This document shows, in pieces, positions 16,728 to 25,670 of a stretch of DNA of 64,000 nucleotides. Numbering within the stretch: the first letter of the stretch is position 1; each line of letters begins with the position of its first letter. A program made the translations under genes and the position numbers. Source of the DNA: Pollutimonas nitritireducens. GTDB taxonomy: Bacteria; Pseudomonadota; Gammaproteobacteria; Burkholderiales; Burkholderiaceae_B. Under the pieces are notes generated by a model, which made no database searches, was not told the DNA's origin, and saw only the letters and a program-made list of their open reading frames with translations. The stretch lies in assembly GCF_002849615.1 (NCBI RefSeq), contig NZ_PDNV01000005.1, positions 1 to 64,000 of the forward strand. Direction: 5' to 3'.

Positions 16728-17453
16728 TCACCGGACAGGCAGGAAATTGAAGAAAAGCAGTCCCTGCATATAGTTGATGCCGACACGCCGAAGATTTTCA
16801 TCCAGCAGGTTGGCCACGAGATCCAGGCGACCTACTAGTTGTCCAAACTCGCGTTCAAAGCTCAGATTGGAGATTGCATCTGTTATTTCGTTTGCAAGCA
16901 GCAAAGGCTTGCCGCCAGCGTCGCGGCGGGTTGCCAGCAACCACGCCGCAATCTCGACGTTTCTCGCCGCATTATAGACATGCTGTGCGTTCAACACATC
17001 GGTGGCATAAAAGCGGGTCTTGCCATTGTGCGCGCGCACAACCATGTCGGACAAGCCGAAGATAAGCGTGCCTGCTCGATCGCCCTGATAAGCTGGATCC
17101 AGCGCCAGGGAGAGAATTTCAATATCGTGTAGCGCGGCCAGATCGGCAGGACCCTGACCGCTACGGATGGCCTCCCGCCCCTCTCGCACAGCCTCCGCAA
17201 GGCTTTGGGCCCCGGTCTTGCGCCATTCACCTGGGTTCCGTCTATAGAGCTTTTCCAGCAAACGGCTCAGACTGTCCAGGTTGTCGCGCATGGCGATAGT
17301 GACGGTACGGTTGAAGTCGGTTTGCCCAAGCTGATCGAAAGACATTTCCTCGTCGCGGGGTTGGGAAGTGCCATGTTGTGCCTGGGATCCCATGCAGCCC
17401 GACAAAACCAGAGCCGTTGCCAGAATTACCCATGCCACGCTGCATCGCTTCAT
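16728..17453 (-). CDS. Conserved lipoprotein of unknown function
   Basis: 241 residues from the ATG at 17453. The N-terminus is a lipoprotein signal (MKRCSVAWVILATALVLSGC) with lipobox LSGC; the +2 residue is Met, so the outer membrane is the likely destination. The rest is mostly helical with no catalytic motif I can name; it ends in a hydrophobic NYMQGLLFFNFLPVR. The order suggests an independent gene. I recognise similar proteins only as uncharacterised. Confidence 0.75.
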   Translation of the reverse strand: MKRCSVAWVILATALVLSGCMGSQAQHGTSQPRDEEMSFDQLGQTDFNRTVTIAMRDNLDSLSRLLEKLYRRNPGEWRKTGAQSLAEAVREGREAIRSGQGPADLAALHDIEILSLALDPAYQGDRAGTLIFGLSDMVVRAHNGKTRFYATDVLNAQHVYNAARNVEIAAWLLATRRDAGGKPLLLANEITDAISNLSFEREFGQLVGRLDLVANLLDENLRRVGINYMQGLLFFNFLPVR

Positions 17454-17536
17454 GCCGCTGCCGTCCTGAGTCCGCTTTATCGTTAGACCCGTCGTAGTTA
17501 AGTCGATCATAATGTGTAATGGGTAATCGTTGCTGT

Positions 17537-17980
17537 CTATCGTTCAGTCAGCGGCGGCAAACGCCGCTTGACCGGCGTGGTCTTGACAATGGCTGTATTG
17601 GTTTCAGCCTGATTGGCAAGCTTGTCCAGGATGGTATCCAGTTGTTCCATGGAACGTACATTCAATCGTGCAACGAAGCAATCTTCGCCCGTCACCTTGT
17701 CGCATTCGGTAAATTGCGGAATAGCCTGGATTTGGCGTTCGACTGAATGCAATTGGCCAGGAAGGGGGCGTATCCGGACGATCGCCTGTAGAAGATAGCC
17801 AAATGCCTTTGGGTCGACCATTACGGTGTAGCCAGTAAGGACTCCACGCTCTTCAAGACGCCGCAGACGTTCCGCGACGCTGGGTGAGGACAGTCCGCTG
17901 GCGCGGGCCAGCGCTTTGAGGGAAAGCCGTGAGTCTTCCATGAGCGCGGCTATGAGAATACGGTCGATTTCGTCGTGCAT
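17537..17980 (-). CDS. Lrp/AsnC family regulator
   Basis: 147 residues from the ATG at 17980. N-terminal helix-turn-helix: MHDEIDRILIAALMEDSRLSLKALARASGLSSPSVAERLRRLEERGVLTGY in family order, followed by the RAM ligand-binding domain with ECDKVTGEDCFVARLNV. Divergent from an EamA exporter, so it probably controls it in response to an amino acid. The ribosome-binding site is poor; the longer upstream frame shows no family similarity. Confidence 0.88.
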   Translation of the reverse strand: MHDEIDRILIAALMEDSRLSLKALARASGLSSPSVAERLRRLEERGVLTGYTVMVDPKAFGYLLQAIVRIRPLPGQLHSVERQIQAIPQFTECDKVTGEDCFVARLNVRSMEQLDTILDKLANQAETNTAIVKTTPVKRRLPPLTER

Positions 17981-18023
17981 TTTATTAAATAGGAGGAACC
18001 CCGATTTTGATGCCTGATAAAAA

Positions 18024-18043
18024 GGTGAACAGTGTGTTCCACC
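18024..18043. promoter_or_regulatory. Imperfect palindrome between Lrp-type regulator and exporter
   Basis: GGTGAACA-GTG-TGTTCCACC is an inverted repeat with one extra base in the right arm. It lies in the 132-bp divergent region between the Lrp-type regulator and the EamA exporter, where an operator would be expected. Assignment is positional. Confidence 0.35.
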
Positions 18044-18112
18044 TAATTTTAGCCATGGATGGCCAGCCTGGAAAGCGTCAAACTTTGCCTGTCTGAATAA
18101 AGGAGTCTGGCG

Positions 18113-19003
18113 ATGGTAAATCAAGTTAAATGCGGCTCAATCGAAATGGCCGCCGCCATGGTGATTTCTGGCACTATCGGCTGGTTTGTATTGATGTCGG
18201 GACAGCCCGTGCTGGATGTCGTATTTTGGCGTTGCGTGTTCGGTGCTCTTACCTTGCTGTTGATATGCGGGCTGATGGGATTCCTGCGTCCCGGCCTGAT
18301 AACCTGGTCGGTCTTTGGGATTGCCGTTGCTAGCGGGGGCGCCATCGTGGGAAACTGGGTGCTCTTGTTTGCCGCGTATTCCGGCGCCTCGATCGGCATT
18401 GCCACGGCGGTCTACAACACACAGCCGTTCATGCTCGTCGCCTTGGGAGCCATATTCCTGGGCGAGCGCATTACATTGGACAAAATGATGTGGCTTAGCC
18501 TAGCTTTTATTGGCATGCTGGCCATCACCCAGTCGCACGGCACCACAGGCGGCGGACACGCCTACTTGATGGGTATTGCGCTGGCTCTGGCGGCGGCCTT
18601 TCTTTATGCCATCGCGGCCTTGCTGGTCAAACGGCTGACGGGTACTCCGCCACACCTGATCGCCCTGATCCAGGTTTGTACGGGCATCCTGCTTCTCGCG
18701 CCGTTTGCGGAGGTTTCTGCTCTGCCTGAACAGACAGCGCTGGCCTGGATCATGCTGCTGTCGATGGGCGTCATACACACCGGGCTGATGTATGTACTGC
18801 TCTACGGCGCCATCCAGAAGCTGCCCACCGCGTTGACGGGTGCTTTATCGTTTATCTATCCTGTTGTCGCAATCCTGGTCGACTGGGCAGCGTTCGGCCA
18901 TCGCCTGCAGTGGCTGCAGTGGTTCGGAGTCGCTGCCATTCTTCTTGCGACGGCAGCGATGCGGCAGGGCTGGACATTGGGGCGGCATCGTGCCGTGCCT
19001 TGA
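18113..19003 (+). CDS. EamA/DMT family exporter
   Basis: 296 residues with ten predicted helices in two EamA halves (about 10-135 and 145-285). Family cues: GQPVLDVVFWRCVFGAL, NWVLLFAAYSGASIGIATAVYNTQPFMLVALGAIFLGE, and the second-half MYVLLYGAIQKLPTALTGALSFIYPVVAILVD. The start ATG has AAAGGAG upstream. Probably exports an amino acid or metabolite under control of the divergent Lrp-type gene; the substrate is unknown. Confidence 0.88.
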   Translation: MVNQVKCGSIEMAAAMVISGTIGWFVLMSGQPVLDVVFWRCVFGALTLLLICGLMGFLRPGLITWSVFGIAVASGGAIVGNWVLLFAAYSGASIGIATAVYNTQPFMLVALGAIFLGERITLDKMMWLSLAFIGMLAITQSHGTTGGGHAYLMGIALALAAAFLYAIAALLVKRLTGTPPHLIALIQVCTGILLLAPFAEVSALPEQTALAWIMLLSMGVIHTGLMYVLLYGAIQKLPTALTGALSFIYPVVAILVDWAAFGHRLQWLQWFGVAAILLATAAMRQGWTLGRHRAVP

Positions 19004-19154
19004 CGTGCAAATCCGTCACGACCATCGCGACGGCGAAGAGGGGCGCCCGGCCCCATCCGGAAATGCCGGTATGGACACCCAACATAAGAAGCTCCTGTGG
19101 TGCTCACGTGTATGATTGCAAGCTACCGATTTGATACTCCAGGGAGCAATAATA

Positions 19155-19913
19155 ATGGACAAGACAGCAGGAATAGCGGTAGTAACGGGGGCGGGCAGCG
19201 GCATCGGCCGCGCCGTGGCGTTGGAGCTTCTCGCCAATAATTATCAAGTCGTACTGGCCGGTCGTCGTGCCGATGCGCTGGAGCAGACGCGCGAGATGGC
19301 AGCAAATAATGGATCGCGCGCCGTGTCGATTCCCACCGACGTCACTGATGAACAGTCCGTCCATGCCTTGTTCGCCCGTATAGAAAACGACTTTGGTCGA
19401 CTTGACCTCTTGTTCAATAATGCGGGGCGCGGCGCTCCCGCTGTGCCCATCGAGGACCTGCCCATTGAGACCTGGCGCGCCGTGGTTGACGTGAACCTGA
19501 CCGGCATGTTCCTGTGCGCGCAATCAGCCATACGCTTGATGAAAAAGCAACAACCGCAAGGGGGGCGCATTATCAATAACGGTTCGATTTCGTCCCACGC
19601 GCCCAGGCCATACTCGATAGCGTATACGGCCACCAAGCATGCAGTCTCGGGTCTGACGAAATCAATTTCGCTCGACTGCCGTCCCTACCATATCGCCTGC
19701 GGGCAGATCGATATTGGCAACGCCGCCACCGAAATGACCGATCGCATGACGGCCGGTGTGTTGCAGGCGGATGGCAGCACGCGGGCCGAACCTCGCATGG
19801 ATGTCGCCCATGTCGGCCGCGTGGTGGCGCACATGGCCCAGCTGCCACTCGACGCCAATGTACAGAACATCACCATCATGGCGACCAATATGCCCTTTGT
19901 CGGGCGCGGCTGA
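19155..19913 (+). CDS. Short-chain dehydrogenase/reductase
   Basis: 252 residues from the ATG at 19155 (AGGGAG upstream). Cofactor motif TGAGSGIG at residues 11-18, structural NNAG, catalytic Ser in NGSISS and Tyr-x3-Lys in YTATK. Arg-Arg after beta 2 (AGRRADAL) favours NADPH. Substrate unknown. Followed 16 bp later by the DUF924 gene, a likely operon partner. Confidence 0.9.
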   Translation: MDKTAGIAVVTGAGSGIGRAVALELLANNYQVVLAGRRADALEQTREMAANNGSRAVSIPTDVTDEQSVHALFARIENDFGRLDLLFNNAGRGAPAVPIEDLPIETWRAVVDVNLTGMFLCAQSAIRLMKKQQPQGGRIINNGSISSHAPRPYSIAYTATKHAVSGLTKSISLDCRPYHIACGQIDIGNAATEMTDRMTAGVLQADGSTRAEPRMDVAHVGRVVAHMAQLPLDANVQNITIMATNMPFVGRG

Positions 19914-19929
19914 TCGTCCAGGGCAGATC

Positions 19930-20490
19930 ATGACCATACAAGATAGCGTTCACAGTGAATCCCCCAACGGCATACTTTCATTCTGGCAGGCAGCCGGGCC
20001 GCCGCGGTGGTTCAAGAAAGACACGATTTTCGACCAGGACTTCCGCAATCGGTTCCTACCATTGCACCTGGCAGCGGCACGACGCGAACTGGACCACTGG
20101 CAACGCAGTGCCGACGGCGGGTTGGCGCTGCTGATTCTCCTGGATCAATTTCCCAGGAATGCGTTCCGGGACACCGCCCACATGTTCGCTACCGATGAGC
20201 TGGCCCGCTATTTCGCGACGGCTATGGTGGGTTCCGGCCTGGACCAGGATATTGAGCCGGCGTTGCGCGTCTTTTGCTATCTGCCTTTTGAACACTCCGA
20301 ATCCCTGGCCGACCAGGAGCGCTCGCTGGCCCTTCAGGTCGATATGGACCCCTCGACACGCGCGTTTGCGGAAGAACACCACCGTATCATCGCGCGGTTC
20401 GGCCGATTTCCCCATCGCAACCGTTTGCTGGGACGTATAACCACGGCAGCCGAGCAGGAATACCTGGAAGCCGGCGGATTCGCCGGCTAG
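19930..20490 (+). CDS. DUF924 family protein
   Basis: 186 residues from the ATG at 19930; the long frame from 19756 is only an overlap with the SDR gene. DUF924 features: ILSFWQAAGPPRWFKKDTIFDQDFRNRF, LALLILLDQFPRNAFRDTAHMFATDELA, CYLPFEHSE, and HHRIIARFGRFPHRN. Helical TPR-like fold; no enzymatic function is known to me. Co-directional with the SDR and LrgA genes. Confidence 0.88.
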   Translation: MTIQDSVHSESPNGILSFWQAAGPPRWFKKDTIFDQDFRNRFLPLHLAAARRELDHWQRSADGGLALLILLDQFPRNAFRDTAHMFATDELARYFATAMVGSGLDQDIEPALRVFCYLPFEHSESLADQERSLALQVDMDPSTRAFAEEHHRIIARFGRFPHRNRLLGRITTAAEQEYLEAGGFAG

Positions 20491-20516
20491 CCGTATAGCC
20501 AGGGAAGGAGATCTTC

Positions 20517-20876
20517 ATGCCGGTTTTAACCGCCATTGCTGCGTTGTTCATCATGCAATTCCTTGGCGAAGTCGTGGTGCGCCTGACTGGCCTGCCTGTA
20601 CCCGGGCCTCTGGCGGGAATGCTGCTCATGCTGGTCGCGTTGATTTTTCATGGAAGGGTGCCGGTGGGTCTTCGCGATACTTGTCATCATCTACTCAAGC
20701 ACCTGATGCTGCTGTTCATCCCTCTGGTGGCCGGAATCATGCTGCACTTCGGGCCGCTGGCTGATGAATGGATTCCCTTCCTGCTGGCGTGCATTGGAGG
20801 TGTTGCGCTTACCATCGTGGCCACTGCACTCAGTTTTCGCTGGATGCTCAGGCGGTCACGGGCGCCAGGTTCATGA
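20517..20876 (+). CDS. LrgA/CidA family holin-like membrane protein
   Basis: 119 residues, four helices. The family core GLPVPGPLAGMLLMLVALI and LLFIPLVAGIM are clear. GGAAGGAGA lies upstream. The stop overlaps the start of the LrgB gene by 4 bp. CidA/LrgA proteins form the small subunit of a murein-hydrolase or metabolite export channel; in Gram-negatives the pair is often linked to overflow metabolism. Confidence 0.88.
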   Translation: MPVLTAIAALFIMQFLGEVVVRLTGLPVPGPLAGMLLMLVALIFHGRVPVGLRDTCHHLLKHLMLLFIPLVAGIMLHFGPLADEWIPFLLACIGGVALTIVATALSFRWMLRRSRAPGS

Positions 20877-21598
20877 GCGAAACGTTCCAAACCCTATGGG
20901 CTTTCCTGGTCGATTCCAGGCTTTTCTGGTTGACACTGACCTTGCTGTCGTACCTCTTGGCAGCCGCCGTGTATCAGCGCAGCGGCGGAAATCCCCTGTT
21001 GTTGCCAGTATTGACGGCCGTGGTGCTCATCGTGCTGGTGCTGACTGCGACCAACACGCCGTACGCCTTGTATGCGGAACACACAAGCTTCCTGCCTTTC
21101 CTCATCGGCCCCGCCACTGTGGCTCTTGCTGTACCGCTGTATGCGCAACTACCGCGACTGAAGCGCTTATGGTCGCCCATACTGGTTGCTTTAATGGTCG
21201 GTTCCAGCACGGCCATTCTCTCTGCGATCTTGATTGCGCGGATGCTGGGCGCATCCATCCAGACGCAGCTGTCGCTGGCACCAAAGTCTGCGACCATGCC
21301 TATTGCCATGGAGGTTACCGCCTTGAGCGGAGGATCCCCTTCACTGACGACAGTTGCCGTGGCCATTACCGGTATCGCAGGCGCCATCATGGCGGGGTGG
21401 CTACTGACGCTTCTGCGGCTGAACGACCCCCGGGTCGAAGGATTTGCGCTAGGCTTGAGTGCACACGCAATCGGCACGGCGCGAGCTTTCCAGTCCAGCG
21501 ATACGGCCGGCGCATTTGCCGCATTGGGCATGGGGCTGAACGGGGTCGTAACCGCAATACTGGTGCCCTTACTGCTAAGCGTAATGGCATTGTTCTAG
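20873..21598 (+). CDS. LrgB/CidB family membrane protein
   Basis: 241 residues starting at the ATG at 20873 inside the overlap with LrgA. Family motifs: FLIGPATVALAVPLYAQLPRLKR, the ALMVGSSTAILSAILIA helix, LAPKSATMPIAMEV, GAIMAGWLL, and GLSAHAIGTARAFQ with the conserved SHAIGTARA core. Large partner of the LrgA/B pair. Seven or more helices. Confidence 0.9.
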   Translation: MSETFQTLWAFLVDSRLFWLTLTLLSYLLAAAVYQRSGGNPLLLPVLTAVVLIVLVLTATNTPYALYAEHTSFLPFLIGPATVALAVPLYAQLPRLKRLWSPILVALMVGSSTAILSAILIARMLGASIQTQLSLAPKSATMPIAMEVTALSGGSPSLTTVAVAITGIAGAIMAGWLLTLLRLNDPRVEGFALGLSAHAIGTARAFQSSDTAGAFAALGMGLNGVVTAILVPLLLSVMALF

Positions 21599-21674
21599 GT
21601 CATTACCTGAAGCCGCTTCAAATAGTATTATCCTGATAACGAGCACTGCCACAGAATAATTAAAGGAGACCAGA

Positions 21675-23333
21675 ATGCCCAGCATTTTTGACCAGGATCT
21701 GCCCCAGACACCGGCGAATCACGCCTCGATTTCGCCCTTGTCATTTATCGAACGGTCCGCCAGCGCCTATCCGCAACGTCTTGCCATTGTGCATGGCAGT
21801 GGTCCCGATACCTTGCGACGCACTTGGTCCGAGCTTTATGATCGTTGCCGCCAATTGGCCAGCGCGCTTGAAAGAAGCGGCGTGTCGAAAGGCCATACGG
21901 TCGCCGTCATGCTGCCCAATACCCCGGAAATGGTCGAGGTTCATTTTGGCGTACCCATGACCGGTGCGGTACTGAACACGATCAATACACGTCTCGACCC
22001 GCAAACCGTCGCCTTCATGCTGGACCACGGGGAAGCGCGGACTGTCATCGTGGATACGGAATTTGCGCCAGTGATGTCCAAGGCATTGGCCTTGCGCAGT
22101 TCCGCATCACCCATACAAGTGATCGATGTAATCGATAGCTTGTATGGCGGCGATGCGAAAGCTATAGGCAGCATCGACTACGAGACCTTCATTGCCGATG
22201 GCGACCCCCACTATGCGTGGCAATTGCCCGAGAACGAGTGGGATGCCATTGCCCTGAACTACACCAGCGGCACTACCGGCAACCCCAAGGGTGTCGTGTA
22301 TCACCATCGCGGCGCGGCAACCGCCGCCATTTCCAACATTCTCGAATGGGATATGCCCAAACATGCCGTTTATCTCTGGACGCTGCCCATGTTTCATTGC
22401 AACGGCTGGTGCTTTCCGTGGGCGATTGCCGCGCGCGCGGGAGTCAACGTATGCCTGCGCAAGGTCGAAGCCAAAGCCATATTCGACGCAATCAGGGAAC
22501 ATGGTGTGACGCATTATTGCGGTGCCCCCATCGTGCACAGCTTGCTCGTCAACGCGCCCGGTGCCATGAAAGAGGGGGTGCCGCAAGGGGTCAAAGCCAT
22601 GGTCGCAGGGGCGGCTCCGCCGGCTTCCATGATCGAAGGCATGGAACGTCTCGGTTTTGACTTGCTGCATGTTTACGGTCTGACAGAAACCTACGGCCCG
22701 GCCACCGTGTGTGCCAAGCACGACGAATGGAACGATCTCGACATTGGCGAGCGCGCGCGCCTTAATTCGCGTCAAGGCATCAATTACCACCTTGAGCGCG
22801 GCATCGCGGTAATGGACCCGCAAACCATGCAGCCGGTACCGGCTGATGGCGAAACCATGGGCGAAATCATGTTTCGAGGCAATATTGCCATGAAAGGCTA
22901 CCTGAAGAACCCGAAAGCGACGCAGGAAGCGCTGGCAGGCGGATGGTTTCATAGCGGCGACCTGGCCGTGATGGATCCGGACGGCTATGTGAAGATCAAA
23001 GATCGCAGCAAAGACATCATTATTTCAGGGGGTGAGAATATATCGTCCATTGAGGTCGAGGACGTCCTTTACCGTCATCCCGATATCCTCGCCGCAGCGG
23101 TCGTGGCGCGTTCGGACACACGTTGGGGCGAAACGCCATGTGCATTCGTCGAACTGAAGGAAGGCGCCGAGACGACCACAGAGGCAATTATCGAACACTG
23201 CAAGAAGCATCTTGCCGGATTCAAAGTGCCGCGCGCCGTTGTATTCTGCGAGCTTCCAAAGACTTCCACCGGAAAGATACAGAAATTCGAATTGCGCAAG
23301 CAGGCTGAATTGCTTGCCGCCACACCGGGCTAA
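21675..23333 (+). CDS. AMP-dependent fatty acyl-CoA ligase
   Basis: 552 residues, typical for medium-chain acyl-CoA ligases. The P-loop-like AMP motif YTSGTTGNPKGV is at about residues 196-207, the adenylate motif VYGLTETYGP near 330, GWFHSGDLAVMDPDGYVKIKDR near 420, and the C-terminal catalytic Lys in TSTGKIQKFELRK. AAAGGAGA lies upstream. It makes CoA esters from carboxylic acids. Stands alone; substrate unknown. The hairpin at 23317-23346 overlaps its stop codon. Confidence 0.92.
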   Translation: MPSIFDQDLPQTPANHASISPLSFIERSASAYPQRLAIVHGSGPDTLRRTWSELYDRCRQLASALERSGVSKGHTVAVMLPNTPEMVEVHFGVPMTGAVLNTINTRLDPQTVAFMLDHGEARTVIVDTEFAPVMSKALALRSSASPIQVIDVIDSLYGGDAKAIGSIDYETFIADGDPHYAWQLPENEWDAIALNYTSGTTGNPKGVVYHHRGAATAAISNILEWDMPKHAVYLWTLPMFHCNGWCFPWAIAARAGVNVCLRKVEAKAIFDAIREHGVTHYCGAPIVHSLLVNAPGAMKEGVPQGVKAMVAGAAPPASMIEGMERLGFDLLHVYGLTETYGPATVCAKHDEWNDLDIGERARLNSRQGINYHLERGIAVMDPQTMQPVPADGETMGEIMFRGNIAMKGYLKNPKATQEALAGGWFHSGDLAVMDPDGYVKIKDRSKDIIISGGENISSIEVEDVLYRHPDILAAAVVARSDTRWGETPCAFVELKEGAETTTEAIIEHCKKHLAGFKVPRAVVFCELPKTSTGKIQKFELRKQAELLAATPG

Positions 23334-23346
23334 GCTGCTGTGGCGG
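23317..23346 (+). terminator. Hairpin spanning the acyl-CoA ligase stop codon
   Basis: CCGCCACA (23317-23324) pairs perfectly with TGTGGCGG (23339-23346). The TAA stop is in the 14-base loop. A run of ten T residues begins only about 25 bases later, so it is at best a weak terminator; it may instead protect the mRNA end. A TATACT at 23357-23362 could serve as a -10 for yajQ. Confidence 0.35.
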
Positions 23347-23395
23347 TCTAATTCCGTATACTAGACTATTGTTTTTTTTTTCTTGGAATCCTGGT

Positions 23396-23878
23396 ATGCC
23401 TACATTTGATGTCGTCTCAGAAGTTGACAAGCATGAACTCAGCAACGCTGTCGATCAAGCCAGCCGCGAATTGGTCACACGATTTGACTTCAAAGGCACC
23501 GACGCCAAATTCGAGCTTGATGGTTTCGTGGTCACGCAGTCCGCCTCCAGCGTTTTTCAATTGAATCAGATGCTCGACATCCTGCGTGGCCGTCTGTCGG
23601 CGCGCGGCATCGATGTGCGGTGCCTGGATGTCGCTCCCCCCCTGGAAAACCTGGGCGGCGCGCGCCAGAAGATCACGATCAAGCAGGGTATCGAGCAGGC
23701 CATCTCCAAGAAGCTCATTGCAGCGCTCAAGGCGGACAAGCTGAAAGTCGAAGCCCAGATCAACGGCGAAAAACTGCGCATCAGCGGCAAGAAACGCGAC
23801 GATCTCCAGGCTGCTATTGCCGTGCTCAAGAAAGCCGACGTCGAATTGCCGCTGCAGTTCGAGAATTTCCGGGACTGA
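23396..23878 (+). CDS. yajQ: YajQ family nucleotide-binding protein
   Basis: 160 residues from the ATG at 23396. The whole sequence matches YajQ: MPTFDVVSEVDKHELSNAVDQ, LVTRFDFKGTDAKFE, and KKRDDLQAAIAVLKK ending PLQFENFRD. Members bind nucleic acids or cyclic di-GMP; the cyclic di-GMP role is shown for Xanthomonas and Pseudomonas relatives. The poly-T tract is in its leader. Confidence 0.93.
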   Translation: MPTFDVVSEVDKHELSNAVDQASRELVTRFDFKGTDAKFELDGFVVTQSASSVFQLNQMLDILRGRLSARGIDVRCLDVAPPLENLGGARQKITIKQGIEQAISKKLIAALKADKLKVEAQINGEKLRISGKKRDDLQAAIAVLKKADVELPLQFENFRD

Positions 23879-23917
23879 CACGCGCACCGTTCGACCCCGG
23901 CCGGCACGCAACGCCGG

Positions 23918-24679
23918 TCAGTTCTTGAGCCGGTATCCCGACTTGAATATCCAGTAGACCAGGGCCAGGCATACGGCCAGGAAAAACACCGTCATGCCCA
24001 GGCTTACAAAAACATTGACGTCGGCAATGCCGTAGAAACTCCATCGGAAGCCGCTGATCAGGTACACAACCGGATTGAACAGGGTGACGGTCTGCCAGAA
24101 GGGCGGCAGCATATTGATGGAATAAAAGCTTCCGCCCAGGAATGTCAGCGGGGTGACGATCAATAAAGGCACCAGCTGCAACTTTTCGAAGCCGTCGGCC
24201 CAAATTCCTATAATGAAACCGAACAGGCTGAATGTGACCGCCGTGAGAACCAGGAACAGCAACATCCAGAAGGGATGGTCTATTTGCAAGGGCACGAAAA
24301 ATCCGGCGGTGGCCAGGATGATGGCGGCAAGAATTATGGATTTGGTCGCCGCCGCCCCGACATATGCCAATGTGATCTCGGCATAGGAAACCGGTGCCGA
24401 CAGGATTTCGTAGATAGTGCCAGAGAACTTCGGAAAATAAATGCCAAATGATGCATTCGATATGCTCTGCGTCAGCAGTGAAAGCATGATCAGTCCTGGT
24501 ACGATGAAAGCTCCGTAGCTAATACCGTCCACCTCGGTAATCCGGTGTCCGATGGCAGCGCCGAATACGACAAAATACAAAGACGTGGAAATGACCGGCG
24601 CGACAATGCTTTGCAGCAGGGTACGCCAGGTCCTGGCCATTTCGAATGCGTAGATCGCGCGGATTGCATGGATATTCAT
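23918..24679 (-). CDS. ABC-2 type exporter permease (YadH-like)
   Basis: 253 residues with six helices. ABC-2 features: [66 protein letters not shown], and [20 protein letters not shown] near the end. Its start overlaps the stop of the ATPase gene by 4 bp (24676-24679). Exported substrate unknown; the YadGH family is uncharacterised. Confidence 0.9.
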   Translation of the reverse strand: MNIHAIRAIYAFEMARTWRTLLQSIVAPVISTSLYFVVFGAAIGHRITEVDGISYGAFIVPGLIMLSLLTQSISNASFGIYFPKFSGTIYEILSAPVSYAEITLAYVGAAATKSIILAAIILATAGFFVPLQIDHPFWMLLFLVLTAVTFSLFGFIIGIWADGFEKLQLVPLLIVTPLTFLGGSFYSINMLPPFWQTVTLFNPVVYLISGFRWSFYGIADVNVFVSLGMTVFFLAVCLALVYWIFKSGYRLKN

Positions 24680-25599
24680 GGGTTTCGAACCAATTTCACA
24701 AAGATTTCTTCAAGCGACGTCTGTTTCGTTTCCAGGTCTCGGAATCGTATGCCGGCGGTGGTCAGGTCCTGAAAGAGCGCGATGATATCGTTGTGCTGAC
24801 GCTGGGTATCATAGGTATAGGTCAACGTGGTGCCATCGGTGGATAGCTCCAGCTGGTAGGCGCCAAGCGATTCGGGCAATGCATATAGGGGCTGGGGCAG
24901 GTGCAGTATCAGTAGTTTCTTGCCCAGTTTGTGCATGAGTTCCGTTTTGTCTTCGACCAGTATGATTTCGCCATTGTTGATGACGCCGACCCGATCGGCC
25001 ATTTCTTCCGCTTCTTCGATGTAGTGGGTCGTAAGAATGACCGTAACGCCCGTGTCCCGCAAAGAACGCACCACTTGCCACATTTCCTGCCGAAGCGATA
25101 CGTCTACCCCGGCCGTGGGCTCGTCGAGAAACAGAATTTGAGGTTCATGTGACAACGCCTTGGCAATCAGTACGCGGCGCTTCATCCCGCCTGAAAGCGT
25201 GATAAGTTTGTTGTCTTTCTTGTTCCACAGCGACAGGGCGCGTAGAGTTTTCTGTATATGTTCGGGATTGGGTGGCTTGCCGAACAGGCCGCGGCTGAAG
25301 CTCACGGTGTCCCAGACGGACTCGAAGGCATCGGTGGTAAGCTCTTGCGGCACCAGACCGATTTTGGAGCGCGCCAGGCGATACTCACGCACGATATCGT
25401 GGCCATCGGCCAGCACCGTTCCCGATGAGGGGTTCACCAGCCCACAGATTATGCTGATAAGCGTGGTTTTGCCGGCGCCGTTGGGCCCGAGCAGCGCAAA
25501 TATCTCACCGCGGCGTATGTCCAGATTTATATTTTTGAGCGCCTGGAAACCCGAAGCGTAGGTCTTGTTCAGATTGGATACCGAAATGACGGGTGACAT
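24676..25599 (-). CDS. ABC transporter ATPase (YadG-like)
   Basis: 307 residues. Walker [10 protein letters not shown] near residue 39, signature LSGGMKRR, Walker [13 protein letters not shown], and the switch His in [15 protein letters not shown]. The C-terminal 80 residues are the extra domain typical of YadG. Translationally coupled to the permease downstream and divergent from nnr. Confidence 0.93.
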   Translation of the reverse strand: MSPVISVSNLNKTYASGFQALKNINLDIRRGEIFALLGPNGAGKTTLISIICGLVNPSSGTVLADGHDIVREYRLARSKIGLVPQELTTDAFESVWDTVSFSRGLFGKPPNPEHIQKTLRALSLWNKKDNKLITLSGGMKRRVLIAKALSHEPQILFLDEPTAGVDVSLRQEMWQVVRSLRDTGVTVILTTHYIEEAEEMADRVGVINNGEIILVEDKTELMHKLGKKLLILHLPQPLYALPESLGAYQLELSTDGTTLTYTYDTQRQHNDIIALFQDLTTAGIRFRDLETKQTSLEEIFVKLVRNP

Positions 25600-25670
25600 A
25601 ATGAATTCCGAATTCGACTAGGGCACAATACCATAATCGGAACCCTGATCGACCCCACAACCGGGACTGG

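Noticed and set aside
20764-21636. A 290-codon frame overlapping lrgB in another frame
   Set aside because: It is a +1 shadow of lrgA/lrgB; the latter have all family motifs.
23880-23925. CCGGC/GCCGG inverted repeat between yajQ and the ABC permease as a terminator
   Set aside because: Short stem, long loop and no T tract on either strand.
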